This document shows positions 1 through 10,180 of a stretch of 64,000 nt of DNA, piece by piece (the first letter of the stretch is position 1; each line of letters starts with the position of its first letter). This DNA comes from Kineosporia babensis (GTDB taxonomy: Bacteria > Actinomycetota > Actinomycetes > Actinomycetales > Kineosporiaceae): NCBI RefSeq assembly GCF_021129305.1, contig NZ_JAJOMB010000002.1, forward strand, positions 310,001 through 374,000, in the 5' to 3' direction. Both the position numbers and the translations under genes were made by a program. The notes below the pieces were generated by a model. That model was given only the letters and a program-made list of their open reading frames with translations, was not told where the DNA came from and searched no databases.

Positions 1-1
1 C

Positions 2-994
2 CTGGTCGACTGGGGCCACGAGGTGGTCTCGATCGAGCCGGTGATCAGCCAGGACGAGGTGGTCGCCGTCGATGTCACGGCTCGTGAGCTGACCGCGGAC
101 GGCAACGGTCGCGAGGTCACCTACCGGGCCCGCAACGTGGTCATCGGCACCGGCCTGCAACCTCGTTTTCCCGAGGGGATCTCCGGTTCCGCGCACGTGT
201 GGCACAACCACCAGCTGCTGCACCGGGTCGAGGAGATCGACGTGGACGCGGCCCGCCGGTTCGTGGTGGTCGGCGCCGGCCAGAGTGCGGCCGAGGTGAC
301 GGCGTTTCTGCACGAGCGGTTCACGGCCGCCGAAGTGGTCTCCGTGTTCTCCCGCTACGGCTACAGCCCGTCCGACGACACCCCCTTCGCGAACCGGATC
401 TTCGACCCGGAAGCGGTGGACGACTTCTACGACGCCCCGGCCGAGGTCAAGCAGATGCTGACGGGGTACCACTCCAACACCAACTACTCGGTGGTGGACG
501 GTGACCTGATCGAAGAGCTGTACCGGCGTCAGTACCAGGAGAAGGTCACCGGGCACGAACGGCTGACCATGATGAACGTCTCCCGGGTGGAAGCGGTTCG
601 TGAGCAGGCCGACCAGGTGAGCGTGACCGTGCGCTCGCTGGCTACCGGCCGCAGCGTCGACATGGACGCCGATCTCGCAGTTTTCGCCACTGGCTACGAC
701 CACGTCGACCCGCGGCCGTTACTGGGCGACCTGGCTCCTGACTGCCGACTGGACGCCGAAGGCCGGCTGAAGGTGCAACGCGACTACCGGGTGGAGACCT
801 CACCGGGGATCCGGGCGGGCATCTATCTGCAAGGCGGCACCGAACATACTCATGGGCTCTCGTCCGCACTGCTGTCGACGATCGCGGTGCGCTCCGGAGA
901 GATCCTGACCTCGGTGGTCGGCGCTCGGGCGCAGGCGGCCAGGTCCCGGGGAGCGAAGGCACCGGCGGCTGCGCTGCGTGCCTTCTTGCGGTAG
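2..994 (+). CDS. L-ornithine N5-monooxygenase (3' part, 5' end outside window)
   Basis: Flavin- and NADPH-dependent N-hydroxylation of the ornithine side chain supplies hydroxamate groups for siderophores; the family is SidA/PvdA/IucD. The frame is already open at base 2, so the N-terminal FAD-binding part lies upstream. Visible here are a 'VVIGTGLQPRFP' segment, a second dinucleotide-binding motif 'VVVGAGQSAAEV', a 'NTNYSVVDGDLIEELYRRQY' segment typical of these enzymes, an 'AVFATGYD' motif (ATG motif of flavin N-monooxygenases), and a C-terminal 'GLSSALLSTIAVRSGEIL'. The stop is 6 nt before the NRPS start, so the two are almost certainly co-transcribed. A TTA leucine codon, rare in such GC-rich genes, lies at 719-721. 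The assignment to ornithine rather than lysine rests on general similarity and the NRPS context. Confidence 0.9.
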   Translation: MVDWGHEVVSIEPVISQDEVVAVDVTARELTADGNGREVTYRARNVVIGTGLQPRFPEGISGSAHVWHNHQLLHRVEEIDVDAARRFVVVGAGQSAAEVTAFLHERFTAAEVVSVFSRYGYSPSDDTPFANRIFDPEAVDDFYDAPAEVKQMLTGYHSNTNYSVVDGDLIEELYRRQYQEKVTGHERLTMMNVSRVEAVREQADQVSVTVRSLATGRSVDMDADLAVFATGYDHVDPRPLLGDLAPDCRLDAEGRLKVQRDYRVETSPGIRAGIYLQGGTEHTHGLSSALLSTIAVRSGEILTSVVGARAQAARSRGAKAPAAALRAFLR

Positions 995-1000
995 GCCGAA

Positions 1001-4000
1001 GTGGATTTCCCGCTGACGCCGTTGCAGGAGGGGCTGCTGTTCGAGGTTCAGCAGCGCCGGGAAGACACCCCGGACGTCTACATCGGACAACTGGTGCTGG
1101 ACCTGCAAGGCGAGCTCGACCCCGTGCGCTGGCGGGCCGCGGCCCAAGGTCTGCTCGACCGGCACCCGAATCTGCGGGTGGCCTTCCGGCCGAGCCGGAC
1201 TGGCGAGAACGTGGCGTCGGCCGACCACGAGGTCACGCTGCCCTGGCAGGAGATCGACCTCGGGCAGATGTCCGCGGCGGGTTACGGCCGGGCCGTGCTG
1301 GAACAGGAACTGGCCGGGCTGCTGGAGACGGATCTGCTGCGCGGGTTCGAGCCTTCGGCGGCTCCGTTGATGCGGGCGACGTTGTACCGGCTCGGTCGGG
1401 CGCACCATCGGCTGGTGCTCACCTACCACCAGCTGCTGCTCGACAGCTGGTCAATGCCGGTGCTGCTGGAAGAGCTGCTCATCTTGGCTCGCTCGGACGA
1501 TACTGCCTCGGACGGTAAGGAACTTTCGCCGCCGTTGGATCATCGGCTGTATCTGGACTGGCTGAGCGAGCGCGATCAGGGGGCCGCGCTGAAGGCCTGG
1601 CGTGAAGAACTTGCCGGCCTGACCCGAGGCACCCTGGTGGCCGGCACTCTGCCGAACGACAACCAGCCGGCCCAGGTCGAACGGACGCCGACCAGGCAGA
1701 CGCCGACCAGGCAAGCACCGACCCGGTTGCCCGAGCGCCTGGTGACCGAGCTGGATCCGCAGACCACCGCCGCACTAGGTGATTTCGCCCAGAAGGAACG
1801 GGTCGAGCTGAGCACCGTTGTGCAGGGTGCCTGGGCGCTGGTGCTGTCGTTGCTGACCGGATCGCAGGACGTGGTGTTCGGCGCGACCGTGTCACCGGGC
1901 CCCGCACAACGGCCCGAGTCGGGAGTGGGGCAGTTCGCCAACACCGTGCCGGTCCGGTTGCGGATGGATCCGGCGCGGCCGATCGGCGAGATCCTGCGGA
2001 CCCTGCAGTACTCACAGGATGCACTGCGGGAACATCAGCACCTCAGCCTCGCTGCCATCCAGCACGCTGCCGGGGTGGGCGAGCTGTTCGACACGATCGT
2101 GGTTTTCGAGGATCGCTCGCTGAGTGCAGGGCTGCACCGGTGCGTGGACGAGGTCGAGGTGGCCGACGCGGCCGTACGCGACGCGTCGCATTATCTTTTC
2201 GCGCTTTCTGCCCGGACCGGCGAACATCTTTGCCTGGAGCTGGAATTCGCGCCCGATCAGCTCGACGCGCAGTCGGCGCAGGAGGCACTGGACCGGCTTG
2301 CCGGTGTACTTCGGCAACTTGTTCAGGCTAGTATTTCATCAGCCGGGCGGCTCGACCTGCTCCTGGAGGGGGAGCGGGCCAAGCTGCTCGGCTTTTGGTC
2401 ATCTGGTGAAAAACCTGTCCACCGGCCCGCAACCATTCTTCACGCGCTCGCGCAGCAGTCTCAGGCCACCCCCGACGCCGTTGCGCTGGTCACCGCGGAA
2501 CAGCGTTGGACGTACGCCGAGCTGGAGGAGTGGAGCGGGCGGGTAGCAGCGGGCCTGCGCCGGCATCATCATCACGACCTGCGCGGCGAGATCGTGGCGC
2601 TGTCACTGCCGCGCGCCTGGATGCTGCCGGCCGTGCTGGCGGTGATGAAGACCGGGGCCGCGGCCCTGGCCCTGGAAGGCGCCGAGCCCGCAGGCCGGGC
2701 CTACGTCATGCTCACAGACGCCTCGCCGGCCATGGTCATCCGCTCGGTCGAACAGCTCGAGAATGCCTGGTTCTCGGCGAATTCCGAACTGCCCGAGATC
2801 ACCGCCGCGATGCCGGCCTACGTCAGTTACACGTCCGGCTCGACCGGTGCCCCGAAGGGCGTACTGACCACGCACGCCGGTCTGGCCAACCTGCTGGCCA
2901 GCCACCGGCGTCAGCTGATGCCGAAGTTCACCGGGCGGCTACGGATCGGGCACGTGCACTCGTTCGGGTTCGACGCGTCCTGGGACCCGGTCCTGTGGAT
3001 GCTGGCCGGGCATCAGGTGCACGTCATCGCCGAAAGCGTCTGCCAGGATCCGGAAGAGCTGGTCACCTATCTGGACAAGCACGGCGTCGACGGCCTCGAT
3101 CTCACCCCGGCCCACCTGGGCGAGCTGATCGGGGCCGGGCTGCTGGAGAGCCGCCTCAAGCTGGTCGCGGTCGGCGGTGAGCCAATGGATCCGCAGCTGT
3201 GGCAGCAGATCTGCGCAGAGCCCGGTTTGCAGGCTTACGACCTGTACGGCCCTACTGAGACAACTGTGGACGCGTATGGCTGGGTAGGCGATCGAGCCGG
3301 TCGGCGCAGTGCCTATCGGGTGGACGGGGTGCGGACGTACCTGCTGGACGGCGCGTTGCGTCCGGTGCCGGCGGGGGTGATCGGTGAGTTGTATGTGGCC
3401 GGGCCTGGTCTCGCCCTCGGGTACCTGAGGCGCCGGGCTCAGACGGCTGAACGATTCGTGGCTGACCCATTTCGGGTGGGTGAACGGATGTACCGCACGG
3501 GCGATCTGGCCCGCTGGAGTCCGGACGGTGTTCTGGAGTTGCTCGGGCGGGCGGACCGGCAGGTGAAGGTACGCGGGTACCGGGTGGAACTCGGCGAGAT
3601 CGAGGCTTCGCTCAAGGCACTGCGTCTGGTCCAGCAGGCCGCGGTAGTGCCGATGGACGACGGTCGTCTGGTCGGGTACGTGACCACCACCAGGAACGTG
3701 GATCCCGAGGAGATCCGGGCGGCGTTGACCGGGCGCCTGCCGGCCGCGATGATCCCGGCCACGATCGTCGTGCTGCAGAGTATGCCGCGTAGCAGTAGTG
3801 GCAAAATGGACGTATCGGCCCTTCCGGCAGCGGTTTCCACGGGCGTGCTGCACCCCCGGACCGAACGGGAGCAGGCCCTGGCCGAAGTGTTCGCCGAGGT
3901 GCTGGAGGTGAACCAGATCGGCATCCGCGACAACTTCTTCGCGATGGGCGGGCATTCGCTGCTGGCCATGCGCCTGGCCTGTCGTCTGCGGACCGGGCTC

Positions 4001-6538
4001 GGTGTGAAGGTCGGCGTGCGGGACATTTTCGATGCGCCGGACGTGGAGCAGCTGGCGCGACGTCTGCCGGTTCTGGCCGAACGGTCGGAACTGATCCCGG
4101 TTTCGCCCCGTCCGTCGGTGGTGCCCTTGTCGGCGGCTCAGGAGGCCGCGCTGCCGGGTGGCAACGTGCCGATGACGTGGCGCCTGATCGGCCGGCTGAA
4201 TGTTCAGGCGCTGCGCGAGGCATTGAGCGACCTGGTGATGCGGCACGAGAGCCTGCGCACGGTGCTCGATGCGAGTTCTTCGGTGCAGGTGGTGCTGGAA
4301 GGGGCAACTGAGCTTCGGGTCGTCGAGGCTTCCGGCAAGGCTTTGAAGCGTTTGATTGAGGACGCTTCGGGGCACGGCTTCCGCTTGGACGCGGAGGTTC
4401 CGCTGCGGGCGACTTTGTTCCGGGTGGCTCCGGACGAGCATGTGCTCCTGCTCCTGGCCCATCGCTTCGCGGTGGACGAGTGGTCGGACGTTCCGCTGCT
4501 GCGTGACCTTTCCACGGCCTACGAGGCTCGGGTGCTTGGACAGTTGCCCAAGTTCGAGCCGTTGCCCGTGCAGTACGCTGATTACGCGATCTGGCAGCGG
4601 TCCCGGCCCGGGCGGGACAAGCAGGTGGCCTACTGGCGGGAGCGACTGGCCGGTCTGGGCGGGTTCAGCCTGCCTGCCGACCGGAAACCTCCGGCTGTGC
4701 GCAGCGACCAAGGCGGTGCCGAACCGTTCCTGATCGAGCCCGAGCTGGCCCAGCAGTTGCGGGCAACCGCCGCTGAGCACGATGTTTCGCTGTTCATGCT
4801 GCTGCAGGCGGCGGTGGCGGTGCTGCTGACCAAACTGGGCTCCGGCGAGGATCTTCCGTTGCTCTCGTCGATCAGCGGCCGGGGTGATCCGGCACTGGAC
4901 GAGATGGTCGGAAGCTTCACCAACGTGCTCGTGCTGCGTACCGACACCTCGGGCGACCCCAGCTTCGCCGACCTGCTGGCCCGGGTGCGCGACTGCGATC
5001 TGGCCGCGCTCGATCGCGGGGACGTTCCGTACGCTCAGCTTGCCCAGTTCGCTCAACTCGACCGAATGCCTCAGGTGCGGGTGGCGTGCCGGACCGGAGC
5101 GCCACGTCCATTGGTTCTGAGGGGTCTGTCGAGTCTGCCGGTGCGCCTGGAGCAGACCACGTCCGAGTTCGATCTGTCGTTCGACCTGACCGATCTGGGG
5201 CCGGACGGTCTGGACGGCGCGATCGCCTACCGGTCCGAGCTTTTCAACTCGACCACGGTCGCGCTGCTCGGAGCCCGGCTGGTCCTTGTCCTGGAGCAGG
5301 CGGTGCAGCAGCCGACCGCCCGGCTGAGCCGGTACGACGTTCTGCTGCCCGGCGAACGCGAGAAACTGACCGGGGAATGGGCGGCCGGCGGACCGGTTTC
5401 CTTGGAGACGATGGGCCTGACCATCGTGGATCTGCTGGCCCAGCAGGCTCGTCGGCAACCGGCAGCCGCGGCCCTGGTCACCGCGGACACCAGTTGGACG
5501 TTCGCCGAACTGGAGGCCTGGACCAACCGCGCGGCCCGGGTGCTGCTGTGGGCCGGGCCGTTGCGCGGTAAAGTCGTTGCGCTGAAACTGGATCGGGCCT
5601 GGATGCTGCCTGCGATCCTGGCGGTGCTGAAGACCGGTGCCGCGTACCTGCCGATCGACTCCGGGCAGAGCGACGAGCAGGTCCGGGTCATGCTGCAGGA
5701 CGCGAAACCGGTTCTCACGCTGGACTCACCGTCATTGCTGGAGGGCGAAGAATTGGATGCGCCGCTGAACGATCCGGACCGGGGCGGTCGGCTGGGACCG
5801 GACATGCCGGCGTACGTGACCTATCCGGAGGGGAAGCCGGCCGGGGTGATCGTGGCTCATGCCGGCATCGTGAATCTGGCTGCCTCGCATCGGGAAAGGC
5901 TGATCGGATCGGACGCCAAGCCTTGCCGAGTGGCCCAGGCGATGTCGTTCGGGCGGGACGAGGCCTGGGAATCGGTGCTGTGGATGCTCGCCGGGCACGA
6001 ACTGCATGTGCTGGCCGAACCGGCCGGTGAAAGTCCGGCGGCAGTGGTTGAGTATGTGCGGGAAGCATCGGTGGACGTGCTCAGCGTCGACTCCGAGCGG
6101 CTGGGAGAACTGGTTTCAGAAGGGCTTTTGCCGGCTGGGTTGTCGGTGTTGCTGCTGGGCGGAGAGGCGGTGGAATCGGGTTTCTGGAAACAGGTTTGCG
6201 CGGTGCCGGGATTGGTGGTTCACGACCTGTACCGGGCGGCCGAGGCATCGGTGGACGCGTACGGCTGGCACGGTGACGCGGCGGGTGGCCGGGCGGCCTA
6301 TCGGCTGGACGGTGTGCGCACTTATGTTCTGGACGGTGCCCTGCGGCCGGTTCCGACCGGGGCTACCGGAGATCTGTACCTGGCCGGGGTCGGGCTGGCC
6401 TACGGCTACCTGAACCGGTTCGATCTGACCGCAGGATCTTTCGTGGCCGATCCGTACCAGACCGGCCAGCGGATGTACCGGACCGGCGACCGGGCCCGGT
6501 GGTCGCTGGACGGTGTGCTGCAGATCGCTCCGGACTGA
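1001..6538 (+). CDS. Two-module non-ribosomal peptide synthetase, C-A-PCP-C-A(truncated)
   Basis: 1845 aa, GTG start 6 nt after the monooxygenase. Domain order by motif: condensation (about 1-440), adenylation (about 465-945), carrier protein (phosphopantetheine Ser986 in '[10 protein letters not shown]'), second condensation (about 1035-1460), second adenylation (about 1473-1845). A1 keeps A3 ([11 protein letters not shown]), A5 (YGPTETT), A7 (YRTGDLARW), A8 ([15 protein letters not shown]) and A10 (SSSGKMD) but lacks a normal A2. Both C domains have a broken HHxxxDG motif: HQLLLDS in C1 and HRFAVDE in C2, so the second histidine is Gln or Arg. A2 looks like a decayed copy of A1: A3 reads YPEGKPAG, A5 reads YRAAEAS, and the protein stops just after A7 with no A8-A10, carrier or thioesterase. 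Substrate is not assigned. Siderophore role is inferred from the flanking hydroxylase, MbtH and transport genes. Confidence 0.93.
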   Translation: MDFPLTPLQEGLLFEVQQRREDTPDVYIGQLVLDLQGELDPVRWRAAAQGLLDRHPNLRVAFRPSRTGENVASADHEVTLPWQEIDLGQMSAAGYGRAVLEQELAGLLETDLLRGFEPSAAPLMRATLYRLGRAHHRLVLTYHQLLLDSWSMPVLLEELLILARSDDTASDGKELSPPLDHRLYLDWLSERDQGAALKAWREELAGLTRGTLVAGTLPNDNQPAQVERTPTRQTPTRQAPTRLPERLVTELDPQTTAALGDFAQKERVELSTVVQGAWALVLSLLTGSQDVVFGATVSPGPAQRPESGVGQFANTVPVRLRMDPARPIGEILRTLQYSQDALREHQHLSLAAIQHAAGVGELFDTIVVFEDRSLSAGLHRCVDEVEVADAAVRDASHYLFALSARTGEHLCLELEFAPDQLDAQSAQEALDRLAGVLRQLVQASISSAGRLDLLLEGERAKLLGFWSSGEKPVHRPATILHALAQQSQATPDAVALVTAEQRWTYAELEEWSGRVAAGLRRHHHHDLRGEIVALSLPRAWMLPAVLAVMKTGAAALALEGAEPAGRAYVMLTDASPAMVIRSVEQLENAWFSANSELPEITAAMPAYVSYTSGSTGAPKGVLTTHAGLANLLASHRRQLMPKFTGRLRIGHVHSFGFDASWDPVLWMLAGHQVHVIAESVCQDPEELVTYLDKHGVDGLDLTPAHLGELIGAGLLESRLKLVAVGGEPMDPQLWQQICAEPGLQAYDLYGPTETTVDAYGWVGDRAGRRSAYRVDGVRTYLLDGALRPVPAGVIGELYVAGPGLALGYLRRRAQTAERFVADPFRVGERMYRTGDLARWSPDGVLELLGRADRQVKVRGYRVELGEIEASLKALRLVQQAAVVPMDDGRLVGYVTTTRNVDPEEIRAALTGRLPAAMIPATIVVLQSMPRSSSGKMDVSALPAAVSTGVLHPRTEREQALAEVFAEVLEVNQIGIRDNFFAMGGHSLLAMRLACRLRTGLGVKVGVRDIFDAPDVEQLARRLPVLAERSELIPVSPRPSVVPLSAAQEAALPGGNVPMTWRLIGRLNVQALREALSDLVMRHESLRTVLDASSSVQVVLEGATELRVVEASGKALKRLIEDASGHGFRLDAEVPLRATLFRVAPDEHVLLLLAHRFAVDEWSDVPLLRDLSTAYEARVLGQLPKFEPLPVQYADYAIWQRSRPGRDKQVAYWRERLAGLGGFSLPADRKPPAVRSDQGGAEPFLIEPELAQQLRATAAEHDVSLFMLLQAAVAVLLTKLGSGEDLPLLSSISGRGDPALDEMVGSFTNVLVLRTDTSGDPSFADLLARVRDCDLAALDRGDVPYAQLAQFAQLDRMPQVRVACRTGAPRPLVLRGLSSLPVRLEQTTSEFDLSFDLTDLGPDGLDGAIAYRSELFNSTTVALLGARLVLVLEQAVQQPTARLSRYDVLLPGEREKLTGEWAAGGPVSLETMGLTIVDLLAQQARRQPAAAALVTADTSWTFAELEAWTNRAARVLLWAGPLRGKVVALKLDRAWMLPAILAVLKTGAAYLPIDSGQSDEQVRVMLQDAKPVLTLDSPSLLEGEELDAPLNDPDRGGRLGPDMPAYVTYPEGKPAGVIVAHAGIVNLAASHRERLIGSDAKPCRVAQAMSFGRDEAWESVLWMLAGHELHVLAEPAGESPAAVVEYVREASVDVLSVDSERLGELVSEGLLPAGLSVLLLGGEAVESGFWKQVCAVPGLVVHDLYRAAEASVDAYGWHGDAAGGRAAYRLDGVRTYVLDGALRPVPTGATGDLYLAGVGLAYGYLNRFDLTAGSFVADPYQTGQRMYRTGDRARWSLDGVLQIAPD

Positions 6539-6606
6539 TGGATCAGGCCTTGCTCTCGGCCAAAGGCTTTGCGCTAGTATGTATCTGAAGCTTCCGGAAG
6601 AAAGAT

Positions 6607-6697
6607 TGCGGGGCCGAGCAGGGTCACGGGGAGAATGCCCGCGGCGAGGGGAGTGCTGGCCCCTCGGCGTCTCCCCGTGGCCTTGCCCGGCCCCGCA
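6607..6697. promoter_or_regulatory. Nested triple stem in NRPS-mbtH gap (terminator or attenuator)
   Basis: Three concentric inverted repeats: 6607-6616 pairs with 6688-6697 (10 bp), 6625-6634 pairs with 6670-6679 (10 bp), and 6645-6651 pairs with 6660-6666 (7 bp). A short T run (6702-6705) follows. It may be a terminator for the NRPS transcript, an attenuator before the MbtH gene, or an RNA element. Confidence 0.6.
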
Positions 6698-6756
6698 GTC
6701 GTTTTGGTTCTGAGAGCTCGACAGTTCTGGTCTGGAGACGAGGTGCGGAGAAGAAC

Positions 6757-6975
6757 ATGAGCAACCCGTTCGAGAATCCCGACGGCACCTACCTGGTCCT
6801 GGTGAACGATGAGAACCAGCACAGCCTGTGGCCCGACTTCATCGAGGTACCGGCCGGCTGGCGCTCCGTTTTCGGTCCGGAGGCCCGCCGGCCGTGCATC
6901 GACTACATCGAGACCCACTGGCAGGATCTGCGCCCGGCCAGCCTGGTCGACTTCATGGAAGGGCCGCAGGTTTAG
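6757..6975 (+). CDS. MbtH-like protein
   Basis: A 72-aa partner that binds and activates or stabilises NRPS adenylation domains. Family hallmarks are present: N-terminal NPFENPDG, '[10 protein letters not shown]' and a C-terminal W-x-D-x-RP-x-SL pattern (WQDLRPASL). ATG start with GGAGAAG 3-9 nt upstream. It lies 218 nt after the NRPS, behind a strongly folded spacer, so it may be expressed separately from it. It converges on the siderophore-binding lipoprotein gene with a 4-nt stop overlap (6972-6975). Confidence 0.95.
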   Translation: MSNPFENPDGTYLVLVNDENQHSLWPDFIEVPAGWRSVFGPEARRPCIDYIETHWQDLRPASLVDFMEGPQV

Positions 6976-8069
6976 CTTTCGTCCCCGACGGCCGTGGCCG
7001 GGTCCCCGTCGGCGGCCTGCGTGATCAGCGGAACCAGCTCCTCGATCAGGAACGGCAGGCTCAGCACCGTGACGAACGAGGTGGCCGCCCCGAGCTCGGA
7101 AAGCGGTGCCCCTCCGTCGGTTCCGTCCGAAAGATAGACGTCCCGCGCGTCCTTGAACACGTCGAGCTTGTTGTACAGGTTGTCCGCGGCCAGCCCGGCC
7201 TTGTCCTTCACCGGGTCCGGCACCAGCCAGACCAGCGCGTCCACGTCCAGCAGTTCGATCCGTTCCTTGCTGATGCTGGCGCCGAACTGATCGCCCACCG
7301 CCTCGGCCAGACCGTCGGGCAGGCTGAAACCGAGCGACTTCAGGAACTGGCCGCGCGGGTCCTCCTCGGAGTAGACGTAGTAGCCCTCGTACAGGGTGGC
7401 CATCAGCGCGATCTGCTCAGCGAAGCCCGGGTTGTCGGCGCGGACCTGCTCGAACTGGGCGTTGACCTCGTCGACCAGCTTCTGCGCCTCGGCCTCCATC
7501 CCCAGCGCCTTGCCCAGGGTGGGGGTGATCACGTCCCAGGCTACCCCGTAGTCCTTGGCGTCCTTGGGCGCGGGCAGGGTCGGCGCGATCTGCTGCAGCT
7601 TGTCGTAGTCCTCCTGGGTCACGCCCGAGTACATGCCCACAATCAGGTCCGGCTGCAGCGCCGCCACCTTCTCGAACTGGATGCCGTCGGTGCTGTTCAG
7701 AACCTCGGGAACCGCGGCGCCGCCCAGCTTGTCGGTGGCCCAGGGCCAGATCGCACCCTCCTTCGCGCCGAACCACTCGGTGGTCGCGATCGGCACGGTG
7801 CCCAGGGCCAGCAGGGCGTCCTGCTCGACCAGGCCGACCACCACGACCTTGGTCGGCTTGGCCGGGATCTCGGTCGAGCCGAACTTGTGCTCGATGGTCA
7901 CCGGGAAGGCGTCGGAAGCGGCGTCGGCATCCGCGCCGGAGCCGGGCGCGGTGCTCGAGTCACCGTCGGAGTCACTACCGCAGGCGGCGACGAGGGCCAG
8001 GGTGGCAGTGGCGATCGTGGCGCCGAACGCGCGCCGGGACAGTCCTGAACGCACGAGACGGGCAGACAT
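6972..8069 (-). CDS. Siderophore ABC transporter substrate-binding lipoprotein
   Basis: 365 aa, FecB/FhuD/CeuE-type periplasmic-binding fold that presents ferric siderophore to a FecCD permease. The N-terminus has a twin-arginine-like SRRAF followed by a hydrophobic stretch and the lipobox LVAAC, so it is probably a lipoprotein, possibly Tat-exported. The mature start is Ser/Asp/Gly-rich, as expected of a linker to the lipid anchor. Later segments ([13 protein letters not shown] near residue 68, [11 protein letters not shown] near residue 140) fit the family. The start is supported by GGAGGT upstream. The only upstream signal is an iron box embedded in a long palindrome (8075-8117), implying repression when iron is plentiful. 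The permease and ATPase it should serve are at 10.2-13.1 kb. Confidence 0.93.
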   Translation of the reverse strand: MSARLVRSGLSRRAFGATIATATLALVAACGSDSDGDSSTAPGSGADADAASDAFPVTIEHKFGSTEIPAKPTKVVVVGLVEQDALLALGTVPIATTEWFGAKEGAIWPWATDKLGGAAVPEVLNSTDGIQFEKVAALQPDLIVGMYSGVTQEDYDKLQQIAPTLPAPKDAKDYGVAWDVITPTLGKALGMEAEAQKLVDEVNAQFEQVRADNPGFAEQIALMATLYEGYYVYSEEDPRGQFLKSLGFSLPDGLAEAVGDQFGASISKERIELLDVDALVWLVPDPVKDKAGLAADNLYNKLDVFKDARDVYLSDGTDGGAPLSELGAATSFVTVLSLPFLIEELVPLITQAADGDPATAVGDES

Positions 8070-8074
8070 CGAAA

Positions 8075-8117
8075 GACCTCCAGTGATTAGGTTTGCCTAC
8101 CCTAATCACTGGAGGTC
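8075..8117. repeat. 43-nt palindrome around the iron box (17-bp perfect arms)
   Basis: Bases 8075-8091 are the exact reverse complement of 8101-8117, with a 9-nt centre. The left arm contains the complement of the GGAGGT Shine-Dalgarno of the binding-protein gene, so a transcript spanning both arms would hide its ribosome site. It could also act as a terminator for the upstream small secreted-protein gene. Confidence 0.9.
8087..8105. promoter_or_regulatory. IdeR/DmdR-type iron box
   Basis: TTAGGTTTGCCTACCCTAA closely matches the actinobacterial iron box TTAGGTTAGCCTAACCTAA. It lies just upstream of the binding-protein gene start. A TAGGGT hexamer within it on the minus strand could be the -10. 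Confidence 0.85.
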
Positions 8118-8131
8118 AGGTGCTCAATGCC

Positions 8132-8503
8132 TCAGTGGATCGTGACCGAAACGACCTCGACCGAGCCGTCGCCGAGCTGGGAATCGGCACCGTCGGGCAG
8201 GTCCACCGTGTGCTGGCCGTCATCGTCGTTGTAGGTGATCGAGGTGCGGTTGACCCCGGTCTCCACCCCGGCGATGCCCGGGATGCTGCCGTTCCAGGTG
8301 CCCGCGTTGGCGAAGCACTGCACGGCGGTGTGGACCCCGTCGCCGTCCGGGTCGTTCATCACCCGGACGTAGCCGGATGCGCCGGAATCGGAGCAGGGCG
8401 GGCTGTCGATGGCGAGGGCAGGGACGGCCGTGGCCACGGTACCGGCGGCAGCGATCGCGGCGATGGCGGCGGAGCCCAGGGCGGCTCGGGTGCGGGTGAT
8501 CAT
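8132..8503 (-). CDS. Small secreted beta/gamma-crystallin-like protein
   Basis: 123 aa from the ATG at 8503, chosen because AAAGGA sits 7 nt upstream; a longer frame exists but adds no signal peptide. MITRTRAALG followed by a long Ala/Val core and AVPALA gives a clear Sec signal peptide. The mature part is acidic and contains CFANAGTW, a G-x-N-R-T segment and ITYNDDDGQ. This pattern recalls the small actinomycete beta/gamma-crystallin proteins (SMPI/SKLP-like metalloprotease inhibitors or killer toxin-like proteins). That match is from memory of the motif, so the family is likely but the activity is unknown. It lies between the nitronate monooxygenase and the iron-box-controlled lipoprotein on the same strand. 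Confidence 0.7.
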   Translation of the reverse strand: MITRTRAALGSAAIAAIAAAGTVATAVPALAIDSPPCSDSGASGYVRVMNDPDGDGVHTAVQCFANAGTWNGSIPGIAGVETGVNRTSITYNDDDGQHTVDLPDGADSQLGDGSVEVVSVTIH

Positions 8504-8593
8504 GATGCGGTCCTTTCCCACGAAACCGATGGACGACGTTGTCGCCGTCTCCATCAAGTTCGAGGGCCGGCCCGGACATTTGGTTCGAAAGGA

Positions 8594-9607
8594 TCATGCT
8601 TTTTCTGCGAGATGCCGGATGACCTGCGCAGCTGAGCCGGTGGGGGCGCTGCGGAATCCGGTGCCGGCCCACAGGTGCAGACGATCGGAGTCACCGGCCC
8701 GGGCCGCGGCCTGGCGCAGCGAGCGGGTGAGGTGGTGCACGGCGGGGTAGGCGACCGGCGCGGCCTGGCTGTGACGGTCGGTGAAGCCGTTGCGCAGGGC
8801 GCGGGCGGGTCGGCCGGTGAAGGCCCGGGTGGTCACGGTTTCGGCGAACGCCGGGTCGGCCAGAGCGGCTCGGTGCAGCGGGGAGGTGCCGGCCTCGTCG
8901 GTGCGCAGAAGGAGCGTTCCCACCGCGACGGCCGAGGCGCCGGCGTCCAGAAGCCTTCGCACGGAGCCGGGCCCGTCGACCCCACCGGCCGCAATCACCG
9001 GAAGCCCGACGTTCGCGCAGACCTGGCGGACAACGTCCGTTGTTGAAGCAGTTTCGACGACCCGCGCCGGATCGTGCGTGGCGCTGTGGCCACCGGCGTC
9101 CGAGCCCTGCACCACCAGGCCGTCCACGCCCAGGGCATCAGCGGCGACGGCTTCGGCGACGGTGGTGACGCTGGCGAACACCTGCGAACCGGCCTGCTGC
9201 AGAGCGGTGATGTCCTCGGCGGCGGGCAACCCGAAGGTGAGCGAGACGACGGGGACCGGGTGCTGCACCAGGAGAGCAACTTTCGCGGCCCAGTCGTCAT
9301 CGTCGACCACCGGGGAGGGGTCGAGGTGGAGGCCGTACTGGTCCGCCTCCGGCTGGATTCGCTCGGCGTAGGCCTTGAACGCCGCGGTGTCCACGGTCTG
9401 CGGGCCCGGCACGAAAAGGTTGACGCCGAAGGGTTTGCCGAGCGAGCGAACTTCCTCGATCTCGGCCGAAAGTGCTGAGGGACTCTTGTATCCCGCTGCC
9501 AGGAAAGGGAACGCGCCGGCCTGAGCGACGGCGGCGGCCAGACCGGTCGTAGTGGGACCACCGGCCATCGGAGCGGCGACCAGGGGGAGCGGGGTACCAA
9601 GCGTCAT
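8594..9607 (-). CDS. Nitronate monooxygenase (2-nitropropane dioxygenase family)
   Basis: 337 aa, FMN-dependent TIM barrel that oxidises alkyl nitronates. Start ATG at 9607 gives MTLGTPLPLVAAPMAGG, the typical N-terminus (P-[ILV]-x-APMAG). Other family features are GVNLF, 'VVQGSDAGGHSATHD' (FMN phosphate/His region) and 'VIAAGGVDGPGSVRRLLDAGASAVAVGT'. The start codon overlaps the stop of the membrane-protein gene upstream (ATGA), so the two are translationally coupled. Its role in a siderophore neighbourhood is not evident; detoxification is a guess. Confidence 0.9.
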   Translation of the reverse strand: MTLGTPLPLVAAPMAGGPTTTGLAAAVAQAGAFPFLAAGYKSPSALSAEIEEVRSLGKPFGVNLFVPGPQTVDTAAFKAYAERIQPEADQYGLHLDPSPVVDDDDWAAKVALLVQHPVPVVSLTFGLPAAEDITALQQAGSQVFASVTTVAEAVAADALGVDGLVVQGSDAGGHSATHDPARVVETASTTDVVRQVCANVGLPVIAAGGVDGPGSVRRLLDAGASAVAVGTLLLRTDEAGTSPLHRAALADPAFAETVTTRAFTGRPARALRNGFTDRHSQAAPVAYPAVHHLTRSLRQAAARAGDSDRLHLWAGTGFRSAPTGSAAQVIRHLAEKA

Positions 9608-10110
9608 GAACGCAGCATGCCAAAGCCGACCACAGAGGCGACGAGCAGCGCGCCGAGACCGGCGCTGGTGGCCGCCAACGACCGGCGGGACTCCCACCAC
9701 AGCCGGACCGCCGGATAACTGGCTGCCGCGACCAGGAAACTGGCCAGCGCCAGGTAGGAACCGATGAACCCGAACAGCGTGGCGAGCAAGGTGCAGCCCA
9801 GACCCACGGCCAGCGCCTCGGCCGAAGTCAGGTCGTCCTTCACCGCCCAGCCGCAGGCCACTCCGATCACGCCGAGGCCCAGCAGCGTGCCGAGCCCGGC
9901 CGAGAACTCCGACAGGTAGAACAGGCCGACCCAGTAGGCGGCCACCCCGACGAAGGCCGCAGCACCGACGGCGACGGGCATCGGACGCCGGCGGCGGATC
10001 GCGACGAAGACGCTGGTCGCGGCCACGAAGGCGGCGGTGACCAGGAAGAGGGCGATCAGTTCGGGGTCGGGAACGATCAGTTGCCCGTCGAGGTTCTTCA
10101 GCTTGTCCAT
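9604..10110 (-). CDS. Membrane protein of unknown function
   Basis: 168 aa with about five hydrophobic helices (for example LIALFLVTAAFVAATSVFVAI near residue 20, then VAVGAAAFVGVAAYWVGLFYL) and a conserved-looking charged stretch AVKDDLTSAEAL between helices. No family recognised. It ends in a 4-nt overlap with the nitronate monooxygenase start and begins 70 nt after the ABC ATPase gene, so it may be the distal part of the iron-transport operon. Confidence 0.75.
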   Translation of the reverse strand: MDKLKNLDGQLIVPDPELIALFLVTAAFVAATSVFVAIRRRRPMPVAVGAAAFVGVAAYWVGLFYLSEFSAGLGTLLGLGVIGVACGWAVKDDLTSAEALAVGLGCTLLATLFGFIGSYLALASFLVAAASYPAVRLWWESRRSLAATSAGLGALLVASVVGFGMLRS

Positions 10111-10180
10111 GGTGGACCAGCCTGGCCCGGCCGCAAACCGATCACATCGACCTCAGGGCGGATCCGGCGCGGGCCGGACG

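Noticed and set aside
2940-3300. Reading a substrate code from the first A domain (my rough hand alignment gave D-A-D-D-V-V-L-V-D-K)
   Set aside because: The alignment around the unusual FDASWDP segment is uncertain and the result matches no code I know, so I assign no substrate.
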